DNA from: Roseiarcus sp963726105
GTDB taxonomy: Bacteria; Pseudomonadota; Alphaproteobacteria; Rhizobiales; Beijerinckiaceae
Reading direction: 5' to 3'
DNA length: 64,000 nt
Assembly (NCBI GenBank): GCA_963726105.1
Contig: CAVSBJ010000023.1
Span: 34,034-98,033, forward strand
Positions within the stretch are counted from its first letter, which is position 1; each line of letters starts with the position of its first letter. Position numbers and translations under genes: made by a program. Of this stretch, positions 7,781-15,543 are shown piece by piece. The notes under the pieces were generated by a model. That model saw only the letters and a program-made list of their open reading frames with translations, was not told the DNA's origin and ran no database searches.

Positions 7781-9622
7781 ATGCTGCATATCAGCGCCCT
7801 TACTTATCGCTTGGGCGAGCGTCTCCTGATCGACAACGCGACCGCTGCGCTACCCTCGGGCGCGCATGTCGGCCTCGTCGGGCGCAACGGCGCCGGCAAG
7901 ACCACGCTCTTCCGCATTCTCCGTGGCGAGCTCGCGCCCGAGACCGGCGCGATCATGGTCCCTAACGGCGCTCACATCGGCAGCGTCGATCAGGAAGCCC
8001 CAGCCGGCGCCGAAAGCCTCGTCGACTTCGTGCTCTCCGCCGATGCCGAGCGCGAGGCGCTGATGGCCGAGGCGGAAACCGCGAACGACCCGGAACGCAT
8101 CGCCGACATCCACACCCGCCTCGTCGACATTGAAGCGCATAACGCCCCGGCGCGGGCGGCGCGGATCCTCCAAGGGCTCGGCTTCGATGAGGCCGCGCAA
8201 GCCCGCTCGCTCGGCGAATTTTCCGGCGGCTGGCGGATGCGCGTTGCGCTCGCCGCGGTGCTGTTCTCCCAGCCCGACATTTTGCTCCTCGACGAGCCGA
8301 CGAACTATCTCGACCTCGAAGGCGTGCTGTGGCTCACCGACTATCTCAAGACCTGCCCGGCGACGATTCTGGTCATCAGCCACGACCGCGACCTTCTCGA
8401 TGACGTCGCGCAACAGATCCTGCACCTTGACCGTGGCAAGCTGACCTTGTGGACCGGCGGCTACTCGAGCTTCGAGCGCCTGCGCCACGAGCAGCAAATC
8501 CTTGCCGGCAAGGCGGCCAAGAAGCAGGAAGAGAAGCGCGCCCACCTGCAGGCCTTCGTCGACCGTTTTCGCGCTAAGGCGTCGAAGGCGGTGCAGGCCC
8601 AGTCGCGACTCAAGATGCTGGCCAAGATGGAGCCGATCGCGGCGATCGTCGACGACAATGTGCAGCCGTTCAAGTGGCCGCCTGTCGTCAAGCGCCTGAG
8701 CCCGCCGATCGTGACCATGGACAAGGTCAGCGCGGGCTACGATGGACGCGCGGTCATCGGCCGCATCGACCTCTCCCTTGCTGACGACGACCGCATTGGC
8801 CTCCTCGGCCAGAACGGCAACGGCAAGTCGACCTTCGCCAAACTGATTGCCGGCCGCCTCGAGCCAATGGCAGGCAAGATGACGCGCGCGAACCGGCTTC
8901 AGGTCGGCTATTTCGCCCAGCATCAGATCGACGAGCTCGAGCCGGGAGGCAGCGTCTACGAGCACGTCGCCGAGCGCATGCGCGGCGAGGCGGTGTCAAA
9001 GATCCGAGGCCGCGCGGCGATGATCGGTTTTTCCGGCGCCCGGGCTGACACCAAGGTCGACTCGCTGTCCGGGGGCGAGAAGGCCCGCCTCATGATGGGC
9101 TTGGCCGCCTTCGACGGACCGCAGCTTCTCATCCTCGACGAGCCGACCAACCATCTCGACATCGACAGTCGCGGCGAACTGATCGAGGCGATCAACGATT
9201 ATGAAGGCGCCTGCATCCTGGTATCGCACGACAGGCGTCTGCTCGAGGCCACCGTCGACCGCTTGTGGCTGGCGGCGAACGGAACGGTCAAGCCGTTCGA
9301 AGGCGATCTCGCAGACTACAGCCGGTTCGTGCTTGGCGGCGCCGAACGGCCGCAACAAAGAGAGAAGCGCGAAACCCAGGCGGCCAAGCCCAAGCGCGAG
9401 CCTCAACCGATCAAGCGGGAGATCGCCGCGCTCGAAGACAAGATGACCCGATTCCAGGATCTCCTGCGCCGGGTCGACGAAGCGCTGGCTAAAGCGAGCG
9501 CGCGCAACGGCGATGCGGCCAAGATCGCGGAATTGGCGGCGAAGCGCGCTGATCTCGAGCGCGCCCTGACCGCAACGGAACAGGCGTGGTTCGAGCTTTC
9601 CGCCGAGGTCGAGCGGATATGA
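7781..9622 (+). CDS. ABC-F family ATPase (Uup/EttA-like)
   Basis: A 613-residue soluble protein with two ABC cassettes and no membrane segments. The first cassette has Walker A GRNGAGKTT, signature FSGGW and Walker B ILLLDEPTNYLD. The second has GQNGNGKST, LSGGEKARL and LLILDEPTNHLD. A charged helical linker (KKQEEKRAHLQAF...) joins them, and a C-terminal coiled coil runs from about residue 550. ABC-F proteins bind the ribosomal E site and act in translation or antibiotic protection rather than transport. I chose the internal ATG before LHISALTYRLG because the upstream 29 residues are low-complexity and unlike the family. Its stop overlaps the next start (ATGA). Confidence 0.92.
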   Translation: MLHISALTYRLGERLLIDNATAALPSGAHVGLVGRNGAGKTTLFRILRGELAPETGAIMVPNGAHIGSVDQEAPAGAESLVDFVLSADAEREALMAEAETANDPERIADIHTRLVDIEAHNAPARAARILQGLGFDEAAQARSLGEFSGGWRMRVALAAVLFSQPDILLLDEPTNYLDLEGVLWLTDYLKTCPATILVISHDRDLLDDVAQQILHLDRGKLTLWTGGYSSFERLRHEQQILAGKAAKKQEEKRAHLQAFVDRFRAKASKAVQAQSRLKMLAKMEPIAAIVDDNVQPFKWPPVVKRLSPPIVTMDKVSAGYDGRAVIGRIDLSLADDDRIGLLGQNGNGKSTFAKLIAGRLEPMAGKMTRANRLQVGYFAQHQIDELEPGGSVYEHVAERMRGEAVSKIRGRAAMIGFSGARADTKVDSLSGGEKARLMMGLAAFDGPQLLILDEPTNHLDIDSRGELIEAINDYEGACILVSHDRRLLEATVDRLWLAANGTVKPFEGDLADYSRFVLGGAERPQQREKRETQAAKPKREPQPIKREIAALEDKMTRFQDLLRRVDEALAKASARNGDAAKIAELAAKRADLERALTATEQAWFELSAEVERI

Positions 9623-10293
9623 CGAGGACGGCGCTTCGAGGTCTGGCGTTTGTCATACTGCCGGTTGCTACAGCCATCGCGTCCGTCGCCGAGCCGGCGC
9701 GCTGGCCGGACAGCTTTGTCGGCCGCCTCGAAGCGCTTGCGCTCCTCGAGACGCTCAACGCCGATCTTCTCGCCCATGACAGCGCCACGCTCACGATTGA
9801 ACGCTGGTGCGCCGATCACCGGCTGGCCGATCCGGCTCGCATCGTCGCCGAGCGGGTGAGCGACGCGGCCAAGCCGGCGAGCGCCGAGGTGCGTGAGGCG
9901 CTGGACGTCAAGCCGGACGAGGCGCTCGGCTATCGCCGCGTTCGGCTCAAGTGCGGCGATCATGTGCTCTCCGAGGCCGACAATTGGTACGTCCCGGCGC
10001 GGCTCACGCCTGAGATGAACCAAACGCTCGAGACCACCGACACGCCGTTCGGCAAGGCCGTGGCGGCACTCCATTTCCGTCGTCATACGCTGTCCGCAGA
10101 TTTGCTGTGGCGGCCGCTGCCGGAGGGGTGGGAGATGGGTGTCGCGGCCGTCCGGGACGACAATAGAGCGCTTGCGATTCCCGGCCACGTGCTTGAGCAT
10201 CGCGCGGTGTTGTCGACGCCGGACGGCGAGCCGTTCAGCGAGGTGGTGGAGACCTACACCGGCGAGGTGCTAGCCTTCACGGCGCCGAAATGA
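9619..10293 (+). CDS. Exported protein with possible chorismate-lyase-like (UbiC/UTRA) fold
   Basis: A 224-residue protein whose start overlaps the ABC-F stop (ATGA). It begins with a probable signal peptide (RGLAFVILPVATAIASVAEPA). The segments ALGYRRVRLKCGDHVLSEADNWYVPARL and PGHVLEHRAVLSTPDGEPFSEVVETYTGEVLAF resemble the chorismate lyase/UTRA fold, with a shared pattern of ligand-side strands. The catalytic pair of UbiC cannot be confirmed by eye, and export would be odd for a ubiquinone-pathway enzyme, so the fold assignment is tentative and no reaction is claimed. Confidence 0.6.
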   Translation: MTRTALRGLAFVILPVATAIASVAEPARWPDSFVGRLEALALLETLNADLLAHDSATLTIERWCADHRLADPARIVAERVSDAAKPASAEVREALDVKPDEALGYRRVRLKCGDHVLSEADNWYVPARLTPEMNQTLETTDTPFGKAVAALHFRRHTLSADLLWRPLPEGWEMGVAAVRDDNRALAIPGHVLEHRAVLSTPDGEPFSEVVETYTGEVLAFTAPK

Positions 10294-10379
10294 GCGCGAC
10301 CCGGCGCGATTGATTCGGCTAGTGTCGAGCTTTAGGTTCCAAGGGTGGCGTCGGCTTTAGGCGGATATAGGAGCCAGCG

Positions 10380-11206
10380 ATGGAGGTACGAACCTCGACC
10401 ACGTCCGGCCAGCGCGTCACAATCGAAATTACCGACGGCGTCGCCGAGGTCACGCTCAATCGGCCTGACAAGCTCAACGCACTTGATCCCGCGATGTTCG
10501 AGGCGATTGTCGGCGCCGGCGAAAGCTTAAGTCGAACCGCGGGCTTGCGCGTCGTCCTGCTCGCCGGCGCGGGCAAGGGCTTTTGCGCCGGGCTCGACAA
10601 GGAGACATTCGCCTCGTTCGTGACGAAGGGCGCGCCCGCCCTGGGCGCGTCACGAAACGTACGCATGGGATCGCCAACACATGGCAGCAAGCCGCATATG
10701 TCTGGCGCACGCTTCCCGTCCCGGTCATCGCGGCGATCCATGGGGTCGCGTTTGGCGGCGGCTTCCAGATCGCGCTCGGCGCCGACATCCGCTACGTCGC
10801 GGCGGACGCGCGGCTTGCGATCATGGAGATCAAATGGGGCATCGTCCCCGACATGGGCGGAATTGCCCTCATGCGCAAACTCGCGCGCTCCGATGTGATC
10901 CGCGAGCTCGCCATGACCGGGCGCATTTTCTCCGGCGCCGACGCGTTGACCTATGGCTTCGCCACCAGCCTCCACGCCGATCCGCTTGCCGCCGCTCGCT
11001 CGACCGCGAAGGAGATCGCCGCCCGCAACCCGGACGCGGTGCGCGCCATCAAGCGCCTCCTCAACTCAGCGAGCGATAACGATGCAGCGGCGATCCTTCT
11101 CGCTGAATCGAAGGAGCAGGCGGCGCTGATCGGATCGCCAAATCAGATCGAGGCGGCGCGCGCGGGAATCGAAGGAAGGCCGGGACGCTTCGCGGACGCA
11201 GGATAG
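10380..11206 (+). pseudogene. Crotonase-family enoyl-CoA hydratase with a frameshift
   Basis: The first frame gives VAEVTLNRPDKLNALD and VVLLAGAGKGFCAGLDKE, the CoA-binding and first oxyanion-hole segments. The frame breaks between about 10640 and 10665. The second frame continues with VWRTLPVPVIAAIHGVAFGGGFQIALGADIRYVA and MEIKWGIVPDMGG, and runs to a normal C-terminus. Joined, the parts make a full-length crotonase of about 275 residues similar to the group exemplified by PRK07509. All core motifs are present on both sides, so a single indel explains the break. It may be a recent mutation or a sequencing error. Confidence 0.75.
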
Positions 11207-11223
11207 ACAAGCGCGCCGGGCGT

Positions 11224-11601
11224 TCAGGCCCCGTATTGTTCGTCTGTGACCTTGTCCATCCAATTGGTCGGCGCCTCGTTTATGGCCACGTGGGTCATCG
11301 CCGCGGTCGGCGACGCGCCGTGCCAGTGCTTCTCGCCTGCCGGGATCAAGACGACGTCGCCGGGGCGAATCTCCTCGATTGGTCCGCCCTCCCTCTGAAC
11401 GCGACCCGAGCCGGCGGTAACGATAAGAATTTGGCCCTTTGGATGGGTATGCCACGCAGTCCGCGCGAGGGGCTCGAAAGTGACGACTCTCCAATCCGCC
11501 CCCGCGGCCGGTGTCGGTGCAATCGGCCGATCGATGTGCACGGCGCCGGTGAAAGTTGTGGCCGGTCCGGTCTCGCTCGAAACTTTTCGCTTGATGTCCA
11601 C
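11224..11601 (-). CDS. Cupin-domain protein, (R)-mandelonitrile-lyase-like
   Basis: A 125-residue single-domain cupin. Motif 1 is TAWHTHPKGQILIVTAGSGRV, supplying two metal-binding His and a Gln; motif 2 is PGDVVLIPAGEKHWHGA, supplying the last His. The spacing matches small manganese cupins related to bacterial (R)-mandelonitrile lyases and carboxymuconolactone-decarboxylase-associated cupins, but the substrate is unknown. I chose the GTG at 11601, which follows GGGAGAA, because DIKRKV matches the usual N-terminus; an ATG lies 36 bases further upstream. Confidence 0.8.
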   Translation of the reverse strand: MDIKRKVSSETGPATTFTGAVHIDRPIAPTPAAGADWRVVTFEPLARTAWHTHPKGQILIVTAGSGRVQREGGPIEEIRPGDVVLIPAGEKHWHGASPTAAMTHVAINEAPTNWMDKVTDEQYGA

Positions 11602-11833
11602 GCCTTGTTCTCCCTTGCCGACCAGCCGGCCCGGCATGCTCGCTGCCGGGCAATCTAAGCGCGCTTGAGCGTCGCGACTAGGCGCAATAATCTCGTGGAC
11701 TTGACGCCCCACGCCCGGGGCTCAAGGCGCCTCGCGATTTAGACCACACTTTCCCAGTGCGCCCGAACCGCGTACCGATGATCTCGCGCTTCCGAGCGCG
11801 GTCATGGAACGACAAGCGGGAGAGGAAACCCCA

Positions 11834-12703
11834 ATGTTTGTCGATGGGCTGTTTGCCGGCAAGAAAATCCTCGTCACCGGGGGCGGCACCGGGCTTGGCA
11901 GGGCTATGGCCGAGCGCTTTCTCGGGCTCGGGGCCGAAATCGCCATCTGCGGCCGCCGCAAAGGCGTCTGCGACGCGACCGCCGAGGCGCTTATGAAAGC
12001 GCACGGCGGGCGCGTATCGAGCTACGGCGTCGACATTCGCGACGCCGCCGCGGTCGAAGCGATGATCGAGGAGATCTTCCGCGAAGGCCCGCTCACCGGC
12101 CTCGTCAACAACGCCGCCGGCAATTTCATTGCGCGCACCGAGGACCTGTCGCCGCGCGGGTTCGACGCCATCGCCAATATCGTCATGCACGGCACGTTCT
12201 ATGTCACCCAGGCGGTCGGAAAGCGCTGGATCGCGGCCAAGCAGAAGGGCAGCGTTGTCTCGATCGCGGTGACATGGGTGCGCAACGGCGGTCCATTCGT
12301 TGTGCCCTCGGCGATGAGCAAGGCGGCGATCCAGGCGATGACCATGTCGCTGGCGCAGGAATGGGGTCGCCATGGCGTTCGCCTCAACGCCATCGCGCCA
12401 GGCGAAATTCCGACCGAGGGGATGAGCAAGCGCCTGATGCCCGGGGCCGAGCCCGGAGCTTCGGCCGCACGCAATCCGATGGGTCGGGTCGGCCGGATGG
12501 AGGAATTGCAGAACCTCGCGACGTTCCTGATGTCGGACGGCTGCGAGTGGCTGAGCGGCGAGACGATCGTGATGGACGGCGCTGAGGCGATGGCGACCGG
12601 CGGCAATTTTTATGAATTGCGCCGGTGGGGCGATGACGAATGGAAAGCGGCGCGCGATGCGATCCAGGCGTTGAATGCCCGTGATAAGGCGGCGCGCGGC
12701 TGA
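11834..12703 (+). CDS. SDR-family oxidoreductase, 2,4-dienoyl-CoA reductase-like
   Basis: A 289-residue short-chain dehydrogenase. The nucleotide-binding motif TGGGTGLG lies at residues 16-23 and NNAAGN near residue 94. The active-site region reads GPFVVPSAMSKAAI: the usual Tyr of YxxxK is Ser while the Lys is kept. This matches the DECR group of 2,4-dienoyl-CoA reductases (FVVPSASAKAG in the mammalian enzyme), which uses a different Tyr. The following LAQEWGRHGVRLNAIAPGEIPTEG also fits that group. The enzyme would reduce 2,4-dienoyl-CoA in beta-oxidation of unsaturated acids. Start chosen at the ATG after GGGAGAGGAAA. Confidence 0.85.
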   Translation: MFVDGLFAGKKILVTGGGTGLGRAMAERFLGLGAEIAICGRRKGVCDATAEALMKAHGGRVSSYGVDIRDAAAVEAMIEEIFREGPLTGLVNNAAGNFIARTEDLSPRGFDAIANIVMHGTFYVTQAVGKRWIAAKQKGSVVSIAVTWVRNGGPFVVPSAMSKAAIQAMTMSLAQEWGRHGVRLNAIAPGEIPTEGMSKRLMPGAEPGASAARNPMGRVGRMEELQNLATFLMSDGCEWLSGETIVMDGAEAMATGGNFYELRRWGDDEWKAARDAIQALNARDKAARG

Positions 12704-12713
12704 GGAGGGGATC

Positions 12714-13778
12714 ATGGCGAGCCCGCATGGAATGCGAAGCTACAAGCTCATCCAATTCGGGGCGCGGCTGAGCGAAGTCATCGAGTCGCCGCCGGCGCCG
12801 AAAGGCGCGCAAGTGCTGCTGCGGGTCAGCGCCTGCGGCGTCTGCCACAGCGACCTGCACATCGCCGACGGCTATTTCGATCTTGGGCAGGGCCATAAGC
12901 TTGACCTCGCGCCGGCTGTCAAACTGCCGCGCATCCTCGGCCACGAGATCGCGGGCGTCGTCGAAGAGATCGGCCCGGACGCGACTGGCGTGAAGGTCGG
13001 CGACCGCCGGGCGGTCTACGCTTGGGGAGGATGCGGATCCTGCGCGCAATGCCGGGCAGGCCAAGAAAATTTGTGCGCCAAGCCGCGAAACCTCAGCGTG
13101 CACGCCGACGGCGGTTTCAGCAATTACGCTCTCGTCGAGCACCCAAGATATCTCGTCGAGTACGAGCCGCTATCGACGCCATTCGCGGCGACCCTCGGTT
13201 GTTCAGGGCTGACGGCTTTCAGCGCGCTGAAAAAGGCCGCTCCCGTCAATTCCGAGCACCCGCTCCTGATCATTGGCGCAGGCGGCCTTGGCCTTGCTTC
13301 GGTCAGCTTGAGCCATGCGCTTTATGGGATTGGTCCAGTCGTGGCCGATATCGATGCGGCGAAACGGCAGGCGGCGCTCGAAGCCGGTGCTTCAGGAGTG
13401 ATTGATCCGGCCGACCCTGAATCGCGCAAGAGCCTGCTTGCCGACGCTGGCGGAATGTTCTCTGCGATCGACTTCGTCGGCTCGGAGAAGAGCGCCGCCT
13501 TCGGCCTGTCCATGCTGCGCAAAGGCGGACGCTTGTTCGTGGTGGGCCTGTTCGGCGGATCGCTCGCCATTTCGCTGCCCACCCTGCCGATTCGAGGCGT
13601 CAGCATCATCGGCGTGTACACCGGAACGCTACCCGAGTTTCGGGAGCTCATGGCGCTGGCGCGCGAGGGCGAGGTCAAGCCCGCGCCAATTGAAACGAGA
13701 CCGCTCGAGACGGCGCAGCAATCGCTGGACGATCTGCGCGCCGGACACATTCGCGGTCGAATTGTGCTGACCGCGTAG
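12714..13778 (+). CDS. Zinc-dependent alcohol dehydrogenase family protein
   Basis: A 354-residue medium-chain dehydrogenase. The catalytic-zinc segment is CGVCHSDLHIADG followed by GHEIAGVVEE. The structural-zinc cysteines are in CGSCAQCRAGQENLC. The nucleotide-binding loop is IGAGGLGLASV, followed by ADIDAAKRQAALEAGA. It starts 10 bases after the SDR gene, behind GAGGAGGGG, so the two are probably one operon. The substrate is not evident. The neighbouring crotonase and dienoyl-CoA-reductase-like genes hint at alcohol or fatty-acid oxidation, which is inference. Confidence 0.9.
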   Translation: MASPHGMRSYKLIQFGARLSEVIESPPAPKGAQVLLRVSACGVCHSDLHIADGYFDLGQGHKLDLAPAVKLPRILGHEIAGVVEEIGPDATGVKVGDRRAVYAWGGCGSCAQCRAGQENLCAKPRNLSVHADGGFSNYALVEHPRYLVEYEPLSTPFAATLGCSGLTAFSALKKAAPVNSEHPLLIIGAGGLGLASVSLSHALYGIGPVVADIDAAKRQAALEAGASGVIDPADPESRKSLLADAGGMFSAIDFVGSEKSAAFGLSMLRKGGRLFVVGLFGGSLAISLPTLPIRGVSIIGVYTGTLPEFRELMALAREGEVKPAPIETRPLETAQQSLDDLRAGHIRGRIVLTA

Positions 13779-13871
13779 AAGCGTCGCGTCCGAGATCGAG
13801 CGCGAGCACGCCGCTTGCGATTGGACTCAAGCCTCTCCATTCTTGCGGCGAACCAGATCGAGGAGAAGACT

Positions 13872-14468
13872 TTGGGCAAGATATTGGTCATTGGGGCCTC
13901 CGGGCTGATCGGCAAAGAAATCGTCAAGGCGCTCGGCGAAAGCGAATGCATCCGCGCATCGCGCAGTTCGGATGAACGCGTCGACATCTCGGATCCGAAA
14001 TCGATTGCGGCGCTATTCGATCGGATTGGCGCCGTCGACGGAATCATCTGCACCGGCGGCGCGGCGCGCTTCAAGCCGTGGGATCAACTGACCGACGAGG
14101 ACTGGACGTTCTCGTTGGCCAACAAATTGCTGGGCCAGGTCAATGTCGTCCGTTACGGGGTAAAATCTGTCCGCCCCGGCGGGGCGATCACGCTGACGAC
14201 CGGTCTCGCGGCGCAATATCCGTCTCCCGGCAGCGCGATCATCACCACGGTCAATTCGGCAGTCGACGCGTTTGTTCGCGGGGTCGCCGCGGAGCCGTCG
14301 ATTTCCATCCGGGTGAACACCGTCTCGCCAGGCTGGGTCTCAGAGACGCTGCAGGCGATGGGACGCAACCCCGCGGGTGGGATTCCCGCCGCCGAGGTGG
14401 CGAAGATCACCGTCCGGCAATTTCGCGATGGCGCAACAGGGTCCGTCGCGCCAGCCGCGAAAGTCTAA
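13872..14468 (+). CDS. Short-chain dehydrogenase (CsgA/PRK07578-like)
   Basis: A short (198-residue) SDR. It starts GKILVIGASGLIGKEI with a compact dinucleotide loop and has IICTGGAARF in place of NAG. The active-site Tyr motif is not visible: the position reads AIITTVNSAVDAFVRG, so catalysis by the classical triad is doubtful. This small form is widespread and mostly uncharacterised. I chose the TTG at 13872 because it follows GAGGAG at a proper distance and gives the family length; the longer frame from 13815 adds 19 atypical residues. Confidence 0.75.
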   Translation: MGKILVIGASGLIGKEIVKALGESECIRASRSSDERVDISDPKSIAALFDRIGAVDGIICTGGAARFKPWDQLTDEDWTFSLANKLLGQVNVVRYGVKSVRPGGAITLTTGLAAQYPSPGSAIITTVNSAVDAFVRGVAAEPSISIRVNTVSPGWVSETLQAMGRNPAGGIPAAEVAKITVRQFRDGATGSVAPAAKV

Positions 14469-14578
14469 GGGACTTCTGTGCGGCGCCGGTCGACGCACTA
14501 TACCCGCAATTTCCGGTGTGGCATGTTCGAGGGCACTGCGCCCCATCATTCAGGGAAAGCGCGGAATGGGGGGATTGC

Positions 14579-14947
14579 ATGACGTATCTTGGAGCGCCGG
14601 CCATGCTCCTGCTACTGGCGGCGACGCCCTGCAGAGCCGATTGCCATGTCGACCATTTCAATTATTTCCATGGCTCCGAAGTCCCGGCGACGATGCACGT
14701 AAGCAGCGGCGCGCCGTGTTTGATGAAGTTCACGAACGGTGGGAAGTCGAACATCGATTCGATCGCGATCACCAGGCAGGCGAGTCACGGCGCAGCATCT
14801 TGGAACGGTTCCACTGCCTATCCTGGCGTGTCGTACAGATCATCGCCAGGGTACAAGGGGCAGGACGAGTTTTCATTTGATATCTCAGGGGCGAGCACGC
14901 GCAGCCCCAGCCCCGCGAGCGTGCGCGTCTCGGTCGAGGTCAAATAG
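14579..14947 (+). CDS. Small exported protein of unknown function
   Basis: A 122-residue protein with a clear signal peptide (TYLGAPAMLLLLAATPCRA) and a mature part rich in Ser, Gly and Thr. The segment YRSSPGYKGQDEFSFDIS resembles the YxPxxGYxGxDxF strand pattern of Ig-like or cadherin-like beta-sandwich proteins found in many alphaproteobacterial exported proteins. Four cysteines in the precursor could form a disulphide after export. The gene starts 110 bases after the SDR gene and ends before the convergent soxG. No function can be proposed. Confidence 0.6.
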   Translation: MTYLGAPAMLLLLAATPCRADCHVDHFNYFHGSEVPATMHVSSGAPCLMKFTNGGKSNIDSIAITRQASHGAASWNGSTAYPGVSYRSSPGYKGQDEFSFDISGASTRSPSPASVRVSVEVK

Positions 14948-14973
14948 CCGGCCACTGACGGCGTAGCTCCTCT

Positions 14974-15543
14974 TCAATGTGTCGGCGCGCCGTGCGCCGC
15001 CTCGACGAGCGAGCCCGCGAGATAGGGCGCGAACGATCGCCAGGCTTCGATATGGAAACTCGCCTCCGCACGACGCCAGAGCACAATCTCGACCTTGTCA
15101 AACAGAGTGCGTGTCGCGAAGCCGACCGGAAAGGCCTTGAGGTCAAGATCGAGCGGGCAGCCGGCGTTCAGGACGCGCGCCGCGGCCGGACCGCTGGCGA
15201 TGAGGCCGATCTGGCGATGCGAGACGTCGACGAGACTGTGCGCGGTTCCCTCGAGCACTGACTCGAGCATGGCCCCGATATCCGCAGCGTCCGCGCCGTC
15301 GGCGATCAACAGCCATTCCTCAGGCCCGAGCCACAAAGCCGCACGTCCTTCGCCCTCGCCCGACGCGCCCAGCCGCGAAGGCGGCTCGGCGTCGAACGCC
15401 ATGCCGCAGGCGATCCGCACCGCCTCGGCCCCGCGGAGGATGAATCGCGCCGCCGGCAGCGCTTCCAACAACGTGAATCGTGGGCGCACAGGAAAGGCGA
15501 AACCTTCAAGCGGCGAGCGGACTTGAAGCGCAAGATCAGCCAT
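14974..15543 (-). CDS. soxG: Sarcosine oxidase subunit gamma
   Basis: A 189-residue gamma subunit of heterotetrameric sarcosine oxidase. Typical features are the N-terminal SPLEGFAFPVRPRFTLLEALPAARFILRG, the central LWLGPEEWLLI motif, and SLVDVSHRQIGLIASGPAAARVLNAGCPLDLDLKAFP near the middle. The fold resembles part of the aminomethyltransferase domain. The ATG overlaps the soxA stop by eight bases, so it is last in the operon. The gamma subunit caps the complex and has no cofactor. Confidence 0.93.
   Translation of the reverse strand: MADLALQVRSPLEGFAFPVRPRFTLLEALPAARFILRGAEAVRIACGMAFDAEPPSRLGASGEGEGRAALWLGPEEWLLIADGADAADIGAMLESVLEGTAHSLVDVSHRQIGLIASGPAAARVLNAGCPLDLDLKAFPVGFATRTLFDKVEIVLWRRAEASFHIEAWRSFAPYLAGSLVEAAHGAPTH

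Noticed and set aside
14078..14578. Upstream part of the frame that contains the small exported protein
   Set aside because: It lies within the SDR gene in another frame. The signal peptide beginning at 14579 marks the true start.
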